DNA from: Desulfovibrio subterraneus
GTDB lineage: Bacteria; Desulfobacterota; Desulfovibrionia; Desulfovibrionales; Desulfovibrionaceae
Length of the DNA: 64,000 bases
Direction: 5' to 3'
NCBI RefSeq assembly: GCF_013340285.1
Contig: NZ_BLVO01000001.1
Span: 58,779 to 122,778, forward strand
Under the pieces are notes generated by a model. It made no database searches. It worked only from the letters and a program-made list of their open reading frames with translations, and had not been told where the DNA came from. Positions within the stretch are counted from its first letter, which is position 1, and each line of letters starts with the position of its first letter. The position numbers and the translations under genes are program-made. Shown one piece after another: positions 1-9,900 of the stretch.

Positions 1-588
1 GTTCAGCAGCAGTCCACCATCGTGAAAAACGATATGACCCAGCTTGATAAACAGGCAGAAAGCATCGGCCAGATCATGAACGTCATTTCCGACATTGCAG
101 ACCAGACCAACCTGCTGGCACTGAACGCCGCCATTGAAGCCGCACGTGCCGGCGAAGCAGGGCGCGGTTTTGCCGTGGTTGCCGACGAAGTGCGCAAACT
201 TGCGGAAAAGACCATGACCGCCACCAAGGAAGTTGGCGACGCCATCAAGGGTATTCAGAGCGGCACCCGCCAGACGGCAGCCAATCTGGACCTTACCGTG
301 AAGACGATCGGAGAAGCCACACGACTGGCCACGGAATCAGGCCACTCGCTTGATGAAATCCTCCACCTTGTGGAAGATGTCGCCAGCCAGGTGCAGACCA
401 TCGCCACGGCGGCGGAAGAACAGTCCGCAGCCAGTGAACAGATCAGCCATTCCGTGGAAGAGGTAAACACCATTTCCTCTGAAACCTCGCAGGCCATGAA
501 TCAGGCCTCCGAAGCCGTGGCAGAGCTGGCCAATCAGGCGCAGCGGCTCAAGGAACTCATAGATAACATGCTCGCAGGCGGCAGATAG
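1..588 (+). CDS. Methyl-accepting chemotaxis protein, C-terminal part (5' end outside window)
   Basis: The reading frame is open from base 1 to the TAG at 586-588, so this is the 3' part of a longer chemoreceptor gene. It encodes the cytoplasmic signalling hairpin that contacts CheA and CheW. The highly conserved hairpin tip ([19 protein letters not shown]) is present, followed by [15 protein letters not shown] and the descending helix with a Gln/Glu-rich likely methylation segment ([12 protein letters not shown]). The sensor part lies upstream of the window. A rho-independent terminator follows about 55 bp after the stop. The next gene (corA-like) is convergent. Confidence 0.95.
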   Translation, partial: VQQQSTIVKNDMTQLDKQAESIGQIMNVISDIADQTNLLALNAAIEAARAGEAGRGFAVVADEVRKLAEKTMTATKEVGDAIKGIQSGTRQTAANLDLTVKTIGEATRLATESGHSLDEILHLVEDVASQVQTIATAAEEQSAASEQISHSVEEVNTISSETSQAMNQASEAVAELANQAQRLKELIDNMLAGGR

Positions 589-641
589 CCTTGCAGAAAC
601 TGCGGGAACAAACGCGTCTCCCGCAGATGCTCAAAAAACAG

Positions 642-667
642 GGGCGGAGGATTAACACCTCCGCCCT
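642..667 (+). terminator. Terminator of the chemoreceptor gene
   Basis: Nine-base-pair GC-rich stem (GGGCGGAGG / CCTCCGCCC) about 55 bp after the chemoreceptor stop. The T-tract is weak. Confidence 0.6.
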
Positions 668-706
668 TCAGGGTAATGACAAACCCTCGTTTTCAGTAAA
701 ACCGTA

Positions 707-800
707 TTCCCGTTAAGCCGGAACCGAGGCCCAAAAACGGATTTTCATCGCTTATACGAGGTGCAGGAACGTTAGGTTCCTGCCCGGCGGAGCCAAAAAA
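707..800 (-). repeat. Dispersed ~95-bp intergenic repeat, copy A (inverted relative to B-D)
   Basis: Read on the minus strand it holds the core GGCAGGAACCTAACGTTCCT followed by GCACCTCGTATAAGCGAT and ends near GGCTTAACGG. The same order occurs at 41890-41988, 42036-42137 and 50641-50735. The centre is an inverted repeat (CAGGAAC-N5-GTTCCTG). It lies between the convergent chemoreceptor and corA-like genes. Confidence 0.85.
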
Positions 801-830
801 TATCAGAAATGACTTTGTCAGCAGTCTGAA

Positions 831-857
831 GGGCGGGGGATCATCCTCCGCCCTTTT
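831..857 (+). terminator. Second hairpin terminator in the convergent gap
   Basis: Stem GGGCGGGGGA / TCCTCCGCCC followed by TTTT. It sits between repeat copy A and the 3' end of the corA-like gene. Confidence 0.55.
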
Positions 858-936
858 CCGTATTACAAGCGCCGGCTGTGCGGAACAACAAACAGCATCA
901 TGCATGCTCTGAAGTCCGGCTTCGGTGCATAAGCGC

Positions 937-2001
937 CTACAGCCATTTGTTCTTTCTGAAATAATACAGCATCACTCCGCCCACAGCGAGCATAATGACA
1001 AGCGCGGCAGGATACCCGTAACGCCAGTCCAGCTCCGGCATATACCGGAAGTTCATGCCATACAGTCCTGCAATAAAGGTCAGGGGAATGAATATGGTGG
1101 CAATGACCGTAAGAAATTTCATCACATTGTTCATGCGCATGCCCGCAAGGGAAATCTGCAGATCAAGCAGGCCGGACAGCAGGTCGTGCAGGGCCTGCAC
1201 GGCTTCCACCACCTGATCGGCGTGTCCCTTCACGTCTCCGAAGAAGGGCTCCACATCCTCGCTTATCTCCACTTCCTCGTTACGGTGCAGCGCGCTCAGG
1301 GCCTGCTGGGCAGGCAGCAGGGCATTGCGCAGGGCAACCACAATCCGCTTCAACGCGTAGATGCGCATGAGCGTCTCTTCATCCGCTCCATCCTCGCCAA
1401 GGCTTTCTTCCAGCGCCTCAACATCGGCCCCTATGGTACTTATGACGCCAAAATACCCATCCACCAGCACATCCAGCATGGCAATGGCCAGATACATGGA
1501 GCCGAACTTGCGAATGCGCCCCTTTCCCTTGCGCAGGCGGTTCAGAAGTCCTTCCCATATGCTGTCCCGTTCTTCCAGAAAGCCGATCACCACCCCTTCA
1601 CGGCAGACAATGGACACGTGCCGCTCTCTGAGGCGTACGGCATTCCTGTCGTATTCTATATGGCGCAGGGAAATGACCACATGGTCGTCATATTCGTCCA
1701 TGCTGGGCCGGTGCCCAGTGTTGAGGACATCTTCCACGGCCAGAGGGTGCATGCCGTAGCGCTCTGCCAGCGCCTGCACCTGTTCGGCCTCATGCAGGCC
1801 GGACATGAGCAGCAGTCTGTCCATGCCTTCTGCCTGCGCGGGCAGCTCAAAGGGATACGGCAGCACCTGTTCCACCATGGCATCTGCGGAATAATCCACG
1901 CACAGCAGAGAAGGAGCAAAGTCCTTATCTGTTCCGGAATATATGGCCGTGCCCGGAGCCTCACCCCGTTTCATGGAATTATGGCGCACCGATTCAAACA
2001 T
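937..2001 (-). CDS. corA: CorA-family magnesium/divalent cation channel
   Basis: About 354 residues. The C-terminal hallmark of the CorA family is present: a transmembrane helix (~292-312) ending in YGMNF, a short loop, a second helix (~328-350) and a basic tail (FRKNKWL). CorA proteins form pentameric channels in the inner membrane that carry Mg2+ and sometimes Co2+ or Ni2+. The large soluble domain before the helices is the cytoplasmic funnel. I chose the ATG at 2001 because AGAGGG lies 9 nt upstream; in-frame ATGs at 2010 and 2079 are less well placed. The start overlaps the stop of the upstream gene by 8 bp, so the two are probably translationally coupled. Confidence 0.88.
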   Translation of the reverse strand: MFESVRHNSMKRGEAPGTAIYSGTDKDFAPSLLCVDYSADAMVEQVLPYPFELPAQAEGMDRLLLMSGLHEAEQVQALAERYGMHPLAVEDVLNTGHRPSMDEYDDHVVISLRHIEYDRNAVRLRERHVSIVCREGVVIGFLEERDSIWEGLLNRLRKGKGRIRKFGSMYLAIAMLDVLVDGYFGVISTIGADVEALEESLGEDGADEETLMRIYALKRIVVALRNALLPAQQALSALHRNEEVEISEDVEPFFGDVKGHADQVVEAVQALHDLLSGLLDLQISLAGMRMNNVMKFLTVIATIFIPLTFIAGLYGMNFRYMPELDWRYGYPAALVIMLAVGGVMLYYFRKNKWL

Positions 2002-5000
2002 GGAATACATCCCTCTTACAGGTCTTGCTGACGGGTGCATTCCCGTCCGCTTCTCCGACATCCGAAACCTCTCCGGCAATACCGGGCAGGACAGCGCTGC
2101 CGGCCCCTCCGCTCTGCTTTTCGGCCAGTATCACACATTGCGAAGAACGGCCGTCCACCTTGAGAAGCAGCGGATCATCCAGCTGCACACGCGAAATAGA
2201 GGTTCCCCGGGATACTTCGGGCAGGCTGCCGAGCCACGCCCAGTCCAGAGTTTCCTCGCCCTTGCCTTCCACCATGATATAATTGATGCCCAGTGTAGTG
2301 ATATTGTGGAAGAAATGCGAGCCCTGAGAAGGTTCCACCTTCAGCGTCTCCGTTGAGGTTTCAATCATGGCCCCGACCCCGCATATATCCTGCCACCCCA
2401 CGGGAATGCCGAGCCATGCATCCGCAGACCCCCAGCGCCCGAAGCCGATGAGCAGATAGGGACGGCCTTCGTCCTGCAGCACACGGTTCATCTGCCCTAT
2501 CTCCTGTGCTATGTCACGCGTATGCGCCGCATCAAAGGCATCCGGCCTGACGAACACTATATCGCGGATATCCCTGCGCTCCGCGTTGCCCAAGGCGTTG
2601 CGGGAGTAGCAGAAGGCACGTTGGCGCTCCTCATCCGTCACTGTGACCTTGCGCACTTCCGCCCTTGCGCTCATGGGGCGCAACTGCAGCAAGGCAAAGC
2701 GCCCCCTCGGGTAGCCTGTTTCCTCCTGCTTTCTGCGCTGCGCTTCACTCACAGGCAGGTCCACGGCAAATTCCACCTCCACCGGCCCGCCCATGGCCTG
2801 CTCCGCCATGGAAAGAACATCGCGCAGTATGCCTGGCAGGGGGAAGGAGTCATGCCGCAGCACCTGCGAGAACAGCAGCACCTTTGCACCGGGGGCAGAG
2901 GCCGTATCCCGCAGCACGCCTTCTCGCGGGTCATAGGAACTTGCCACAATCGAGATAGGCCCGTCCGGTTCCGCCTCATACACCTCGCGCAGGACCACAC
3001 GGTCCGGGGAATCCGGAACACCCGCGCCTGCGACAGATACCGGCGCAGCTCCGGAAGCTGCCACCGCCGATGGTCCTGCAGCCGGTCCCGTATCCGCCGG
3101 TTCCCATGCTGCGGATGCGCCTCCCATATACAGACTGTAGAAACCGGTCTGCGAGTTGCGCATCATGTCCGCATCCTTGGCGAACTGCGGCAGCAACTGG
3201 GGATGTTTGGGGGAGAACCGCAAAATCTGGCCGCCATCCATGACCATTTTTCCCAGCCCCATGGCAATGGATGCCACGCCGTCGTCTGTGTCCATCCGGC
3301 CGAAGGGGTAATAGTTGTGCGACTGGGCCACACCGGAAATGGCCGGATAGAAATATTCGCCGTACTGCTGCCCCACCACCTCCTGAATCACGACGCCCAT
3401 TTTCTCTTCGTCGGTTCTGAGCTTCACACGCCGCGAAAAAGCCTTGGGTGCCTGATAGTAGGTGGATGCAAAAACCAGCCGTATGGCCCGCAGGGTCTGG
3501 CGCAGCCGTTCCTGCGGGTCGGGATGATTGTTGGGCAGCATGAACGTGGCATACAGCCCCGCATAGGCCTGATACTGGGCGTCTTCCAGCAGGCTGGAGG
3601 ACCGGATGGTGATGGGGTAGTTCACCTCGCGCAGATACAGCCGCACGTGGTGTTCCAGCCAGCCGGGCATCTTGCCAGCAAGAAACAGGCGGGCAACCTC
3701 GGCGTCCGGCACATCGGTCTTGGCAAGGTATTTCAGGTTGTTGTTGCGTATAAAGGCTTCAAAGCCATCCACCCCCACGGCCAGTGTGCGCGGCGGAGAA
3801 ATTTGCACATCATGATACTTTTCCTGCAGCCAGCCATTCTGCGTGAGCAGGCGGAAGAGAAAGGCCAGCCCGCGGGATTTGCCGCCCAGCGAGCCCTTGC
3901 CCATCTTGAGAAAATCCGTTCCCGGATCAAAGTCTGCCGCGTGGAAGGAAACCACAACCCCGCGCTGCCTGTCGCGGATGCGGTCGCGGATAAGGGTGAG
4001 CAAAAAATCCCGCTGCGTCAGCGCATCGGTAAAGTCCGCATTGGTCAGCGGACGCATGGCGCACGCCAGCTCGAACTCGTTACGCGCAAAAAACCAGCGG
4101 GAAAAATCGTTGCGGCTGCAGTGGGCGAGAAACACATCATCGGGGATGGTTCTGAGCATCTTTTCCACACCGTACATGCTGGTGGCGCGGCCAATCTCAC
4201 CGCCTTCGGCATCACGGAAGACAAAGTCACCGAACCCGAGCTGCTCGGATACAAAGCGCCGCACCTCGGCAAGCAGAAAGGGGGAATTCTTGTCCACGAA
4301 AAAGGCAGGAACTTCAGCAGCCCGTGCCGCGTTTACTGATTCCGAGCTGGTGAGCAGCAGCGGTATGTCCGCTCTCTCGGTCCGTATCTGCTTCAGCAGT
4401 TGCACTCCGGCATCGGCCACCACGGTGCCATCCATGGGAAATCGCACGTCGGAAATGACACCCAGCACGTAGTGCTCATACTTTCTGAAATACTCCATGG
4501 CCCTTTCATAATTGTCCGCCACCAGAATCTTGGGACGGGCGCGCATGGCCAGCAGACGGTGTTCCTGATTGAGCCCCTCGTGAATAACCTGCTGCGCCTG
4601 CAGAACAAGCTCTCTGTACAGAATGGGCAGCAGCGAGGATATGTAGTCCGGCGAATCTTCCACCACGATGATGACGCGCACCCCTGCAAATTCGGTATCG
4701 CGTTCGGCATTGCGCCGGTCTTCGGAGAGTTTGACGATGGCAAGCAGCAGGTCGGCGTTGCCGGTCCAGACAAAGGATCTGTCCACCCCGTATTCGCGGT
4801 ATTCTGCCGGATTCTCTATACGCTGGTGCGTGAGCATGACCACCGGCAGGTCCGGATGCGGTTCCTTCACCGCCTTTTTCAGGGAATGCAGGTCTTCTTC
4901 GGTAAAATTGGACATGAGGATAAGCATGTCGCAGGCATGCATATCCAGCTGCTCAGGCACCTCGGCAAAAGAAGACACCCATGTAAGGCTGGGGGGCTGG

Positions 5001-5185
5001 CTCAGGTTGAGCCCGCGATATTCGCTGACAAGTCGCTCGGAAAGTTTGCAGTCTTCTTCCATCACCCACGCATCATACGGCGTGGAGACAAGCAGGATGT
5101 TGCGCACCTTGCTCGCCATGAGTTCCTTGTACTGGGCAAACCTGCTCTCGGTGCCGCTGCGGTGGACATAACAGAATTGCTGCAT
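1994..5185 (-). CDS. Receiver-domain protein fused to a PEP-synthase/PPDK N-terminal (ATP-grasp) domain
   Basis: About 1063 residues. Residues ~25-155 look like a degenerate receiver domain. Residues ~170-310 form a more complete receiver fold with VVEDS, SDVRFP (phospho-acceptor Asp), LLTSS and VDKNS at the expected places. From ~430 onward comes the pyruvate-phosphate-dikinase/PEP-synthase N-terminal domain (MGKGSLGGKSRGL; TIRSSSLLEDAQ). A Pro/Ala-rich linker interrupts it roughly two thirds along. I see no phosphohistidine swivelling domain (GGxTSH type) and no PEP-binding barrel, so it is unlikely to be a complete dikinase. A phosphorylation-controlled nucleotide- or pyruvate-binding role is inference. 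The ATG at 5185 has AAGGGG 4 nt upstream; GTG 5209 and ATG 5203 are alternatives. The 3' end overlaps corA. Confidence 0.8.
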   Translation of the reverse strand: MQQFCYVHRSGTESRFAQYKELMASKVRNILLVSTPYDAWVMEEDCKLSERLVSEYRGLNLSQPPSLTWVSSFAEVPEQLDMHACDMLILMSNFTEEDLHSLKKAVKEPHPDLPVVMLTHQRIENPAEYREYGVDRSFVWTGNADLLLAIVKLSEDRRNAERDTEFAGVRVIIVVEDSPDYISSLLPILYRELVLQAQQVIHEGLNQEHRLLAMRARPKILVADNYERAMEYFRKYEHYVLGVISDVRFPMDGTVVADAGVQLLKQIRTERADIPLLLTSSESVNAARAAEVPAFFVDKNSPFLLAEVRRFVSEQLGFGDFVFRDAEGGEIGRATSMYGVEKMLRTIPDDVFLAHCSRNDFSRWFFARNEFELACAMRPLTNADFTDALTQRDFLLTLIRDRIRDRQRGVVVSFHAADFDPGTDFLKMGKGSLGGKSRGLAFLFRLLTQNGWLQEKYHDVQISPPRTLAVGVDGFEAFIRNNNLKYLAKTDVPDAEVARLFLAGKMPGWLEHHVRLYLREVNYPITIRSSSLLEDAQYQAYAGLYATFMLPNNHPDPQERLRQTLRAIRLVFASTYYQAPKAFSRRVKLRTDEEKMGVVIQEVVGQQYGEYFYPAISGVAQSHNYYPFGRMDTDDGVASIAMGLGKMVMDGGQILRFSPKHPQLLPQFAKDADMMRNSQTGFYSLYMGGASAAWEPADTGPAAGPSAVAASGAAPVSVAGAGVPDSPDRVVLREVYEAEPDGPISIVASSYDPREGVLRDTASAPGAKVLLFSQVLRHDSFPLPGILRDVLSMAEQAMGGPVEVEFAVDLPVSEAQRRKQEETGYPRGRFALLQLRPMSARAEVRKVTVTDEERQRAFCYSRNALGNAERRDIRDIVFVRPDAFDAAHTRDIAQEIGQMNRVLQDEGRPYLLIGFGRWGSADAWLGIPVGWQDICGVGAMIETSTETLKVEPSQGSHFFHNITTLGINYIMVEGKGEETLDWAWLGSLPEVSRGTSISRVQLDDPLLLKVDGRSSQCVILAEKQSGGAGSAVLPGIAGEVSDVGEADGNAPVSKTCKRDVFHV

Positions 5186-5299
5186 GGTACCCCTTGTGTC
5201 CATCCGCACGGATGGACCGGTCTGTCCGGCCTTCTGCCGGAACCGTACGATCAGGTGCCACAGGAATTCATGTCACATTGCAACAGCTGTTTTCCCGTG

Positions 5300-6751
5300 T
5301 CAGTCCCCTACCCTGCATTCAAGCGTATGCTCGCGCTTGGCGTCATACATGGCCCTGTCTGCCCGAAGATAGGCAGAATCCAGTGTATCAGAAGGCAGCA
5401 CCGTGGTCAGCCCGCAACTCATCTGAATGCGAAGGGGAACTCCCTTCACTTCCGCCAGCGGCGTCTGTGCGAGCACGGTGTTGAACCTGTGCACAACGTT
5501 GTTGGCACTGGCCGCTCCGCCCATGACAAGCAACATGAACTCATCGCCGCCCCAGCGGGCAAGCATGTCGGTTTCCCTGAACACGTTGCCGGCCAACCGT
5601 CCTACTTCCTGAAGAATGCGGTCGCCCACGAGATGCCCATAGGTGTCGTTAATGGACTTGAAGTCATTCAGATCCAGAACAGCCAGAGAGAACACTTCTC
5701 CGCCGCGGCTCAGCTGTGAAAGCTGTATGTTGAAACGCTGCTCAAGAGCGCGGCGGTTGGGAAGTCCGGTCAGGGAGTCCACAAGCGTAACGGATTCAAG
5801 CCGCTTCTGATAGCGGTGCACGGTCATGAGGCTCACCAGCAGAACGGCCAGCGTCACCACGGCCCCCGCCGCAACGGTGCGGATGAAGTTGTCGCGGGCC
5901 GAGGCCATGACATCGTACTCCGCCTGCTGCACAATAATATACCAATCGATTTCCGGGATATAGCGCGAGGTAAGATACACCCCGCCATCTGCTCCCCTGA
6001 ACTCGAAGTCGGCTGGCACCTCTTTGGCGGCCAGAACCCCTGCCGCGACCTCCGGCGATGTCATCTTCGCAAGCGAGACACCCCTGATCAGCGTGATATC
6101 GGGGTGCACCTGCACCACGCCCTTGCCGTCCACCATGAACACTGTTTTGCCGTGCAGCCGCTTGTAGTCGCTGAACACCTTGGCAAGAGTGGCCATGCGC
6201 AGCCCCACGCCGGTCACACCAATGGTACGAGAGGCTGCGTCACGCACCCGGTAGTTGATGAACACCGTCAGCTCGTTCTCAGCAGCCTCGTTGGTGTCCA
6301 CATCAAGCCGCATGGTCAGGCCGGAAGCGAGAAAGTCGTAAAACCAGCTGTCGTGGGCGTTATCCGGGTTCACATCCTTGAGCACGTTCCTGAAGTGATA
6401 GTACCGGCTGGTTGCCGTTGACACAAAAAACGAGGAGAAAAATCCATACTCCTCGTGAATGCGCTGCAGGTATCTTATGACTCTGGGCGGATCCTGCTCC
6501 CCTTCCAGCACCCAGTCCCGCAGAAAGGTATCGTTTGCCATGACCGATGCCACGTGAATGGGCTGCATGAGATCTGCATGAATCTCGGAATATATGGTAT
6601 CGCGCAGCAGGGGCAGGGAGGAATTGACCAATTCCTCGCGTATGTAACGCTGGGAGACGTTGTAATTCACCACACCAAGTAAGATGAAGCCCGTAAGCAT
6701 AATCCCGCACAGGGCTGCAACGAGCTTTATTCTGTCAGAAACAAGAGACAT
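5300..6751 (-). CDS. Membrane diguanylate cyclase with periplasmic Cache sensor and GGDEF domain
   Basis: About 483 residues. An N-terminal membrane helix (~8-28) is followed by a ~260-residue periplasmic region of Cache type (SWFYDFLASG; IPEIDWYIIVQQ), a second helix (FIRTVAAGAVVTLAVLLVSL) and a GGDEF domain. The active-site GGDEF (401-405) is intact, with the product-inhibition site RETD exactly five residues before it. An active, c-di-GMP-inhibited cyclase is therefore expected. No EAL domain is present. AGGTGG lies 5 nt before the ATG at 6751; the adjacent ATG at 6754 is possible. It is transcribed away from the lactate-dehydrogenase-like gene. Confidence 0.9.
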   Translation of the reverse strand: MSLVSDRIKLVAALCGIMLTGFILLGVVNYNVSQRYIREELVNSSLPLLRDTIYSEIHADLMQPIHVASVMANDTFLRDWVLEGEQDPPRVIRYLQRIHEEYGFFSSFFVSTATSRYYHFRNVLKDVNPDNAHDSWFYDFLASGLTMRLDVDTNEAAENELTVFINYRVRDAASRTIGVTGVGLRMATLAKVFSDYKRLHGKTVFMVDGKGVVQVHPDITLIRGVSLAKMTSPEVAAGVLAAKEVPADFEFRGADGGVYLTSRYIPEIDWYIIVQQAEYDVMASARDNFIRTVAAGAVVTLAVLLVSLMTVHRYQKRLESVTLVDSLTGLPNRRALEQRFNIQLSQLSRGGEVFSLAVLDLNDFKSINDTYGHLVGDRILQEVGRLAGNVFRETDMLARWGGDEFMLLVMGGAASANNVVHRFNTVLAQTPLAEVKGVPLRIQMSCGLTTVLPSDTLDSAYLRADRAMYDAKREHTLECRVGD

Positions 6752-6907
6752 CATGACCACCTGAAAAAATATGCAGTACCACTTTCGGCATAGTACACAA
6801 AGCCTATGTATAAACCAAGCCCTGCTGGAAGCTCTTTTTCGAAGACTTGCGCAAGAAATCTCTATAAAAATGCGCCTTTCTTCACACTGAGTGAGCATTC
6901 AGTCCGG

Positions 6908-6936
6908 TTGCCAACCCCGATAAAAGTCACTATACA
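6908..6936 (+). promoter_or_regulatory. Predicted sigma70-type promoter of the D-lactate dehydrogenase-like gene
   Basis: TTGCCA (6908-6913), 17-nt spacer, TATACA (6931-6936), about 38 bp before the start codon. Confidence 0.55.
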
Positions 6937-6974
6937 TCAGGGTTCTCTTTTCCGTAACACTGGGAGTATAGAAC

Positions 6975-9900
6975 ATGCCGCACAAAGGTCCACACATATC
7001 CATTAGTTCCGAATCGTTAGTGAACCGGGTGCTGCGTATTGATCTTGACGAGTTCGAGGACTGGCCGGAAGCCGTCCGTGAAACGGCCATCGCGCTGGCC
7101 GAAGAACTTTTTCTCGTCCGATACAACCCATTCATCGACGCCGAAACCGTCCGCCAGAGCGTGCAGACCCGATTCGATCAGGCTGTTCCCAGTCTGGCGC
7201 ATCACTACGCCACCACGCTCCGCGAAGGGCTTACCATGTTCTGGAGTTCCTTCGACTCCGACATGGCATTTCGTGAAGAACTCATCAAACGCATCGGGCA
7301 GGTGGTTCCCAAAGACCGCATAGATACCCGCCCCGGTTCGCTCGTGGAATGTTCCACAGACGCCACCGACCTGCGCATGGAACTTCCTTTGCTGGTGGTC
7401 GCGCCCTCCAGTGCCGAGGAAGTGAGCGCCGTGGTGCGCCTTGCCAACGAGATGAAGTTCGCGCTCATCCCGCGTGGCGGTGCATCCGGCTGTACGGGCG
7501 GTGCCATTCCCGCCCGCAAGCGTACTGTGGTCATGACGCTGCAGAAGCTCAGCCGCATCAAGGATGTGGACCCCGCCGCCATGACCCTGACCGTGGAAGC
7601 CGGTGTTATCACCGCTTCCGCCATCAAGGCCGCAGCGGACAAGAACCTGCTTTTCACGGTGGATCCCGCCTCCAAGACGGCATCCACCATCGGCGGCAAT
7701 ATTGCGGAAAACTCCGGCGGCCCCTTCGCTTTCGAATACGGCACCACGCTGGACAATATTCTTTCCTACCGCATGGTCACCCCCACAGGGGAAATCGTGG
7801 ACGTGGAGCGTGTGAACCACCCCCGCCACAAGATCATGGAAGATGAAACTGCCGTCTTTGAAGTGAAGGACATTTCCGGCGGCGTGCGCACGGTCATCAC
7901 CCTGAAGGGCGATGAAATCCGCAAGCCCGGCCTCGGCAAGGACGTGACCAACAAGTTCCTCGGCGGCCTGCCCGGTGTGCAGAAAGAAGGCACCGACGGC
8001 GTCATCGTCGAAGGCTGCTTCATCTGCCATGCGCAGCAGAAGCACTTCCGCGTGGTGGTGCTGGAGTTCTTCGGACGCTCCATGCACAACGCCATGCTCG
8101 TCATCAAGGAAGTTGTGGCCCTGCGTAACACCATCCGCACACAGGGCGATCTGGTCAAGATTTCCGCCCTTGAGGAATTCGGCGTCAAATACGTTGAGGC
8201 CATTGAATACCAGAAGAAATCCACCCTGTACGAAGGCACGCCCATTTCCGTGCTCATTCTGCAGCTCGACTCCAACGACGAAGATGCGCTGGAAAAGAGC
8301 GTGCGCGACATCGTGGAAATCTGCGCACCCTTTGATCAGGTGGACGCCTTTGTGGCCAAGGACGCAGCCGAGGCAGAGCACTTCTGGGAAGACCGGCACA
8401 AGCTCTCCGCCATTGCCCGGCGCACCTCCGGCTTCAAAATCAACGAAGACATCGTTATTCCCATAGACGTCATTCCCGATTTCTCGGACTTCATCGAAGC
8501 CCTGAACCAGAAGTGCATGGGCAAGGCATACCGCGCCGCCCTGCAGGACGTGGGCCGCGTGCACGGCATGCCGCTGGAAGACAAGTCCATGAACCGGGAA
8601 TTCACTTATGCCTCCAAGGTGGCTCAGGGCAAGATTCCCACCTCCGAGCTTTCCGATCAGGAAATGCTGGAGCGTGCGGCAGCGTATTTTGACGAACTTG
8701 CCGAAGCGCACCCGAACCTGAAGCGGCATTTCCAGAAAATCTACGACCACATGCTGGCCACGCGCATCATCATCGCCAACCACATGCATGCGGGCGACGG
8801 CAACTGTCACGTGAACATTCCCGTGAACTCCAACGACCCCGTCATGCTGCACAACGCCGAAGAAGTGGCCGACGAGGTCATGGCCAAGGCGCAGGAAATG
8901 CATGGCGAGGTAACGGGCGAGCACGGCATAGGTATTACCAAGATCAAGTTCCTGTCTGAAGAGAAGATGCAGGCGCTCAAGACCTTCAAGAGCAGAGTGG
9001 ACCCCCACTCCATCATGAACCCTGCCAAGCTTACCCAGCGCGAAACGCCGGTTAAGCCCTTCACCTTCTCCTTCAACAGGCTCATCAGGGATATCCAGGC
9101 CTCCGGTCTGGCGGACAAGGACCGCCTCATCGGCCTGCTCACGAACATTCAGGTCTGCACCCGCTGCGGCAAATGCAAGCAGGTGTGCCCCATGTTCTTC
9201 CCCGAAAAGTCGCTGCAGTTCCACCCGCGCAACAAGAACCTGAGCCTCGGCGCACTGCTTGAGGCTGTGTATTATTCGCAGGTGAACAAGGGCAAGCCGG
9301 ATGAAGGCCTGCTCACCCAGCTGCGCAAGATGATGGAACACTGCACCGGCTGCGGCAAGTGTACCGCCGTGTGCCCTGTGAAGATAAACTCTTCCAGCGT
9401 GGCGCTTGAACTGCGTGCCTTTGTGGATGAAGAAGGCGCTGGCGGTCACCCCATCAAGTCCAAGGTGCTGGATTATCTCTCCAGAGACATCCATTCCCGC
9501 GTGCCCCGGGCCGCCAAGATGGCCGCAATGGGACAGAAGATGCAGAACAGGGCGCTCAAGTTCATTCCGGCTTCATGGCGCTCCGGCCTTGAGAACCCGC
9601 TGTTCTCCGGCCCCGGCCCCGAGATGGGCTACCGCAGCCTTGCGGAGGCCATTAAGCTTGAGAAGGGTTCCATCTTCATTCCCAAGTCGCGCTCGGGCAA
9701 CGCGCCCCAGCATGCCCTGGACGCCGTGTTCTACTTCCCCGGCTGCGGTGGTTCGCTGTTCTACCGCAACATAGGCCTTGCAGGGCTCATGCTGCTGCTC
9801 AAGGCAGGCTACGCCGTCATCATGCCTGAAGAGCACCAGTGCTGCGGCTATCCGCTGCTGGCGGCCGGCAAGGACACGATCTACAAGCAGAACCGCGAAC

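Noticed and set aside
693..905. 70-codon minus-strand ORF over repeat copy A
   Set aside because: Its C-terminal half is the dispersed repeat read in frame (GQEPNVPAPR). A similar false tail appears at copy B.
2522..4339. 605-codon plus-strand ORF inside the receiver/PEP-synthase-like gene
   Set aside because: Shadow of the minus-strand gene, with His/Arg/Gln-rich composition and no recognisable motif.
7017..9494. 825-codon ORF antisense to the lactate dehydrogenase-like gene
   Set aside because: Mirror frame of a GC-rich gene. The translation is rich in His and Gly with no domain, and the plus strand gives an unmistakable FAD/Fe-S protein.
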